A stretch of DNA of 64,000 nt from Cardinalis cardinalis. Taxonomy: Eukaryota > Chordata > Aves > Passeriformes > Cardinalidae. Below, piece by piece: positions 62,611-64,000 of this stretch. The stretch is from NCBI GenBank assembly GCA_014549065.1, contig JACDOX010000018.1, positions 248,001-312,000 on the forward strand, given 5' to 3'. The translations under genes were made by a program, and so were the position numbers. Numbering within the stretch: position 1 is the first letter of the stretch; every line of letters starts with the position of its first letter. The notes under the pieces are model-generated. The model ran no database searches. It worked only from the letters and a program-made list of their open reading frames with translations, and was not told where the DNA came from.

Positions 62611-63375
62611 GTCTTGTGACCAATAGCAAAGATTTTTATTGGATACTGTTGAGATTCAGAAGAACCCTTGCGTTGAAGAAGTAAAATGAATGGCTATGGC
62701 AAATTGATAGCTTGTTAGCTATATCAAAACATGACAGANTTAGAACAAACATAAATGGGAATTCAAAATTAGAAACATGGATGTAACTTCAAAATTACAC
62801 ATTAATTTACTAAACATTCATTGTGCTAGAATTAGAAGGTATCTTCTTTCAGTGAGATACACTGACTTTTCTTAGACTGGGGAATGGTGCAGATGAATAG
62901 NTCTAGTATCAAAGAAATTATTAAATCACAAAATGATGACAAGCTGCTGATCTCATGCAGGTGCCTGAAAATTATTTGTGATTCTGGAGTCTCTGAAGTG
63001 AGGAGGGAGATCAACAAGCAATCAGCAAGTATTAATCCCCTAGATCTTGCTGAGAACAGTCTCTACAGACATGTTCATGAGAGGTACATTTTAACTAGAA
63101 TAAAAAAATATATTAATATGATAAAGCAATGGAGGCATCACTATTTAAGAAGAAATACCAAGATAAAATGATTTAACAATAGGAGAAGGACTATAGGTCT
63201 TATTCATAAATCTAACAGCAGNCAAACAAAAGGAAAGAGGAAAAAACCTCATTTATTTAAAGTAAAGCATAAGAATAAGAAAACACAGTTATAAAATCAA
63301 GATAAGTAATTTTAATCTGGAAACTACCTTGCTTCTCCTTGCTACAGAAATCAGCTAACACTGAACATTTTCACA
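62611..63375. other. Non-coding sequence, nothing recognised
   Basis: AT-rich sequence. The 95-codon open frame 62884-63171 (plus) is not recognised and overlaps one on the other strand. Confidence 0.55.
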
Positions 63376-63915
63376 CATTCATGGAATATGCTGATTTGAA
63401 AGGGATCTGCAAGGACCATTTGAGTTGAAGTCCTGGCCCTGCACAAGACCATGTTCAAAAGTAACACCATGTGCCTGTGAGCATTGTGCAAATGCCTCTT
63501 GAACTCTTGTCACGCTTGGTGCTGTGACCACTTGCCAGGGGAGCTTATTCTAGTGCCCAAACATAATTCGGGTGAAGAATAATATCCAACCTAAATCTCT
63601 CCTGACACTGTTTCAGGCCATTNCCTTGGATCNTGTCACTGGTCACCACAGAGAAGAGATCAGTGCCTGCCACCTCCATTCTCCTTGTGAGGAAGCTGTA
63701 AACTTTGATGAGGTCCCTCCACAGTCTCCTCTTCTCCAGGCTGAACAGACTGAGTGACCTCAGCTGCTCCTCATACAATTTTATCCCAAGGCCCTTTACC
63801 ATCTTACTTGCCTGCCTTTGGACACTATCTAATGAGCTAATTTCTTATATTGAGGTGACCAAAACAGCACATGGGACTCAAGGTGAGGCTGCATCAGTGC
63901 AGAGCAAAGTATTGG
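63376..63915 (-). mobile_element. CR1 LINE 3'-end fragment, about 540 bases
   Basis: The plus strand is the reverse complement of the CR1 3' region. From the 3' end inward it shows 'tcatggaatatgctgatttg', 'aagggatctgcaaggacc', 'tgccaggggagcttattcta', 'atatccaacctaaatctctc', 'gatgaggtccctccacag', 'tctcctcttctccaggctga' followed by 'acag', and 'aaggtgaggctgcatcagtg'. The block from the 3' UTR into the last codons of ORF2 is in normal order, so it is a 5'-truncated insertion. It is the best-preserved transposon in the window. Open frames across it are interrupted and non-functional. Confidence 0.92.
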
Positions 63916-64000
63916 GCAAGAGCTGTAAGGGGTAGTCCAAACACAGGGTTTGATAAACATCTCAGTGAGATTGCATTATGATGTTGCTTATCATAAGAAC
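63916..64000. other. Non-coding sequence to window edge
   Basis: Short flank after the CR1 fragment. Nothing is recognised. Confidence 0.6.

Overview
The window looks like single-copy, AT-rich, non-coding bird DNA: an intron or a stretch of gene desert. The assignment to birds rests on CR1 retrotransposon fragments with the typical 3' end and a solo long terminal repeat (LTR) of a type common in bird genomes. Its sparse transposon load and isolated single-base Ns fit a short-read assembly with ambiguous heterozygous sites. I cannot name the species. No complete protein-coding gene, tRNA, rRNA or CRISPR array is supported. Almost all open frames are short and of a length expected by chance in AT-rich DNA, or they are artefacts of stop-free microsatellites.

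Layout. 1-5.6 kb: non-coding, with a cluster of developmental-type transcription factor sites near 1.04-1.19 kb, a possible decayed coding segment on the minus strand (1.4-1.9 kb) and a possible 78-base minus-strand exon (4.38-4.45 kb). 5.66 kb: (AAT)n. 7.8 kb: TG/TA-rich tract. 13.6-14.2 kb: a perfect 20-base palindrome followed by a long TTTC/TTCC/TC pyrimidine tract holding a 113-base gap. 14.2-20.3 kb: unusually few Ns, with enhancer-like sequence near 17.8-18.4 kb. 20.2-20.7 kb: local GC-rich island. 20.9-32.3 kb: plain AT-rich sequence. 32.36-33.43 kb: solo ERV LTR on the plus strand, followed by a CR1 ORF2 fragment (33.5-33.84 kb). 35.0-35.4 kb: poly(A) and a (ATATC)n pentanucleotide. 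40.3 kb: old CR1 3' end. 41.49-41.69 kb: a 40-unit pentanucleotide array with ordered variant blocks. 43.0-44.2 kb: homeodomain-site-rich, enhancer-like sequence. 48.67-48.82 kb: (GGAA)37. 49.0, 62.5 and 63.4 kb: further CR1 fragments. 56.4, 58.4-58.5 and 59.8 kb: inverted repeats.

No set of genes works together here, and I found no convincing new biological system. The best leads are the candidate regulatory blocks, the ordered pentanucleotide array, the decayed coding segment at 1.4-1.9 kb and the stretch depleted in ambiguous bases (12.2-20.3 kb). All homology statements come from recognition by eye, without a search.
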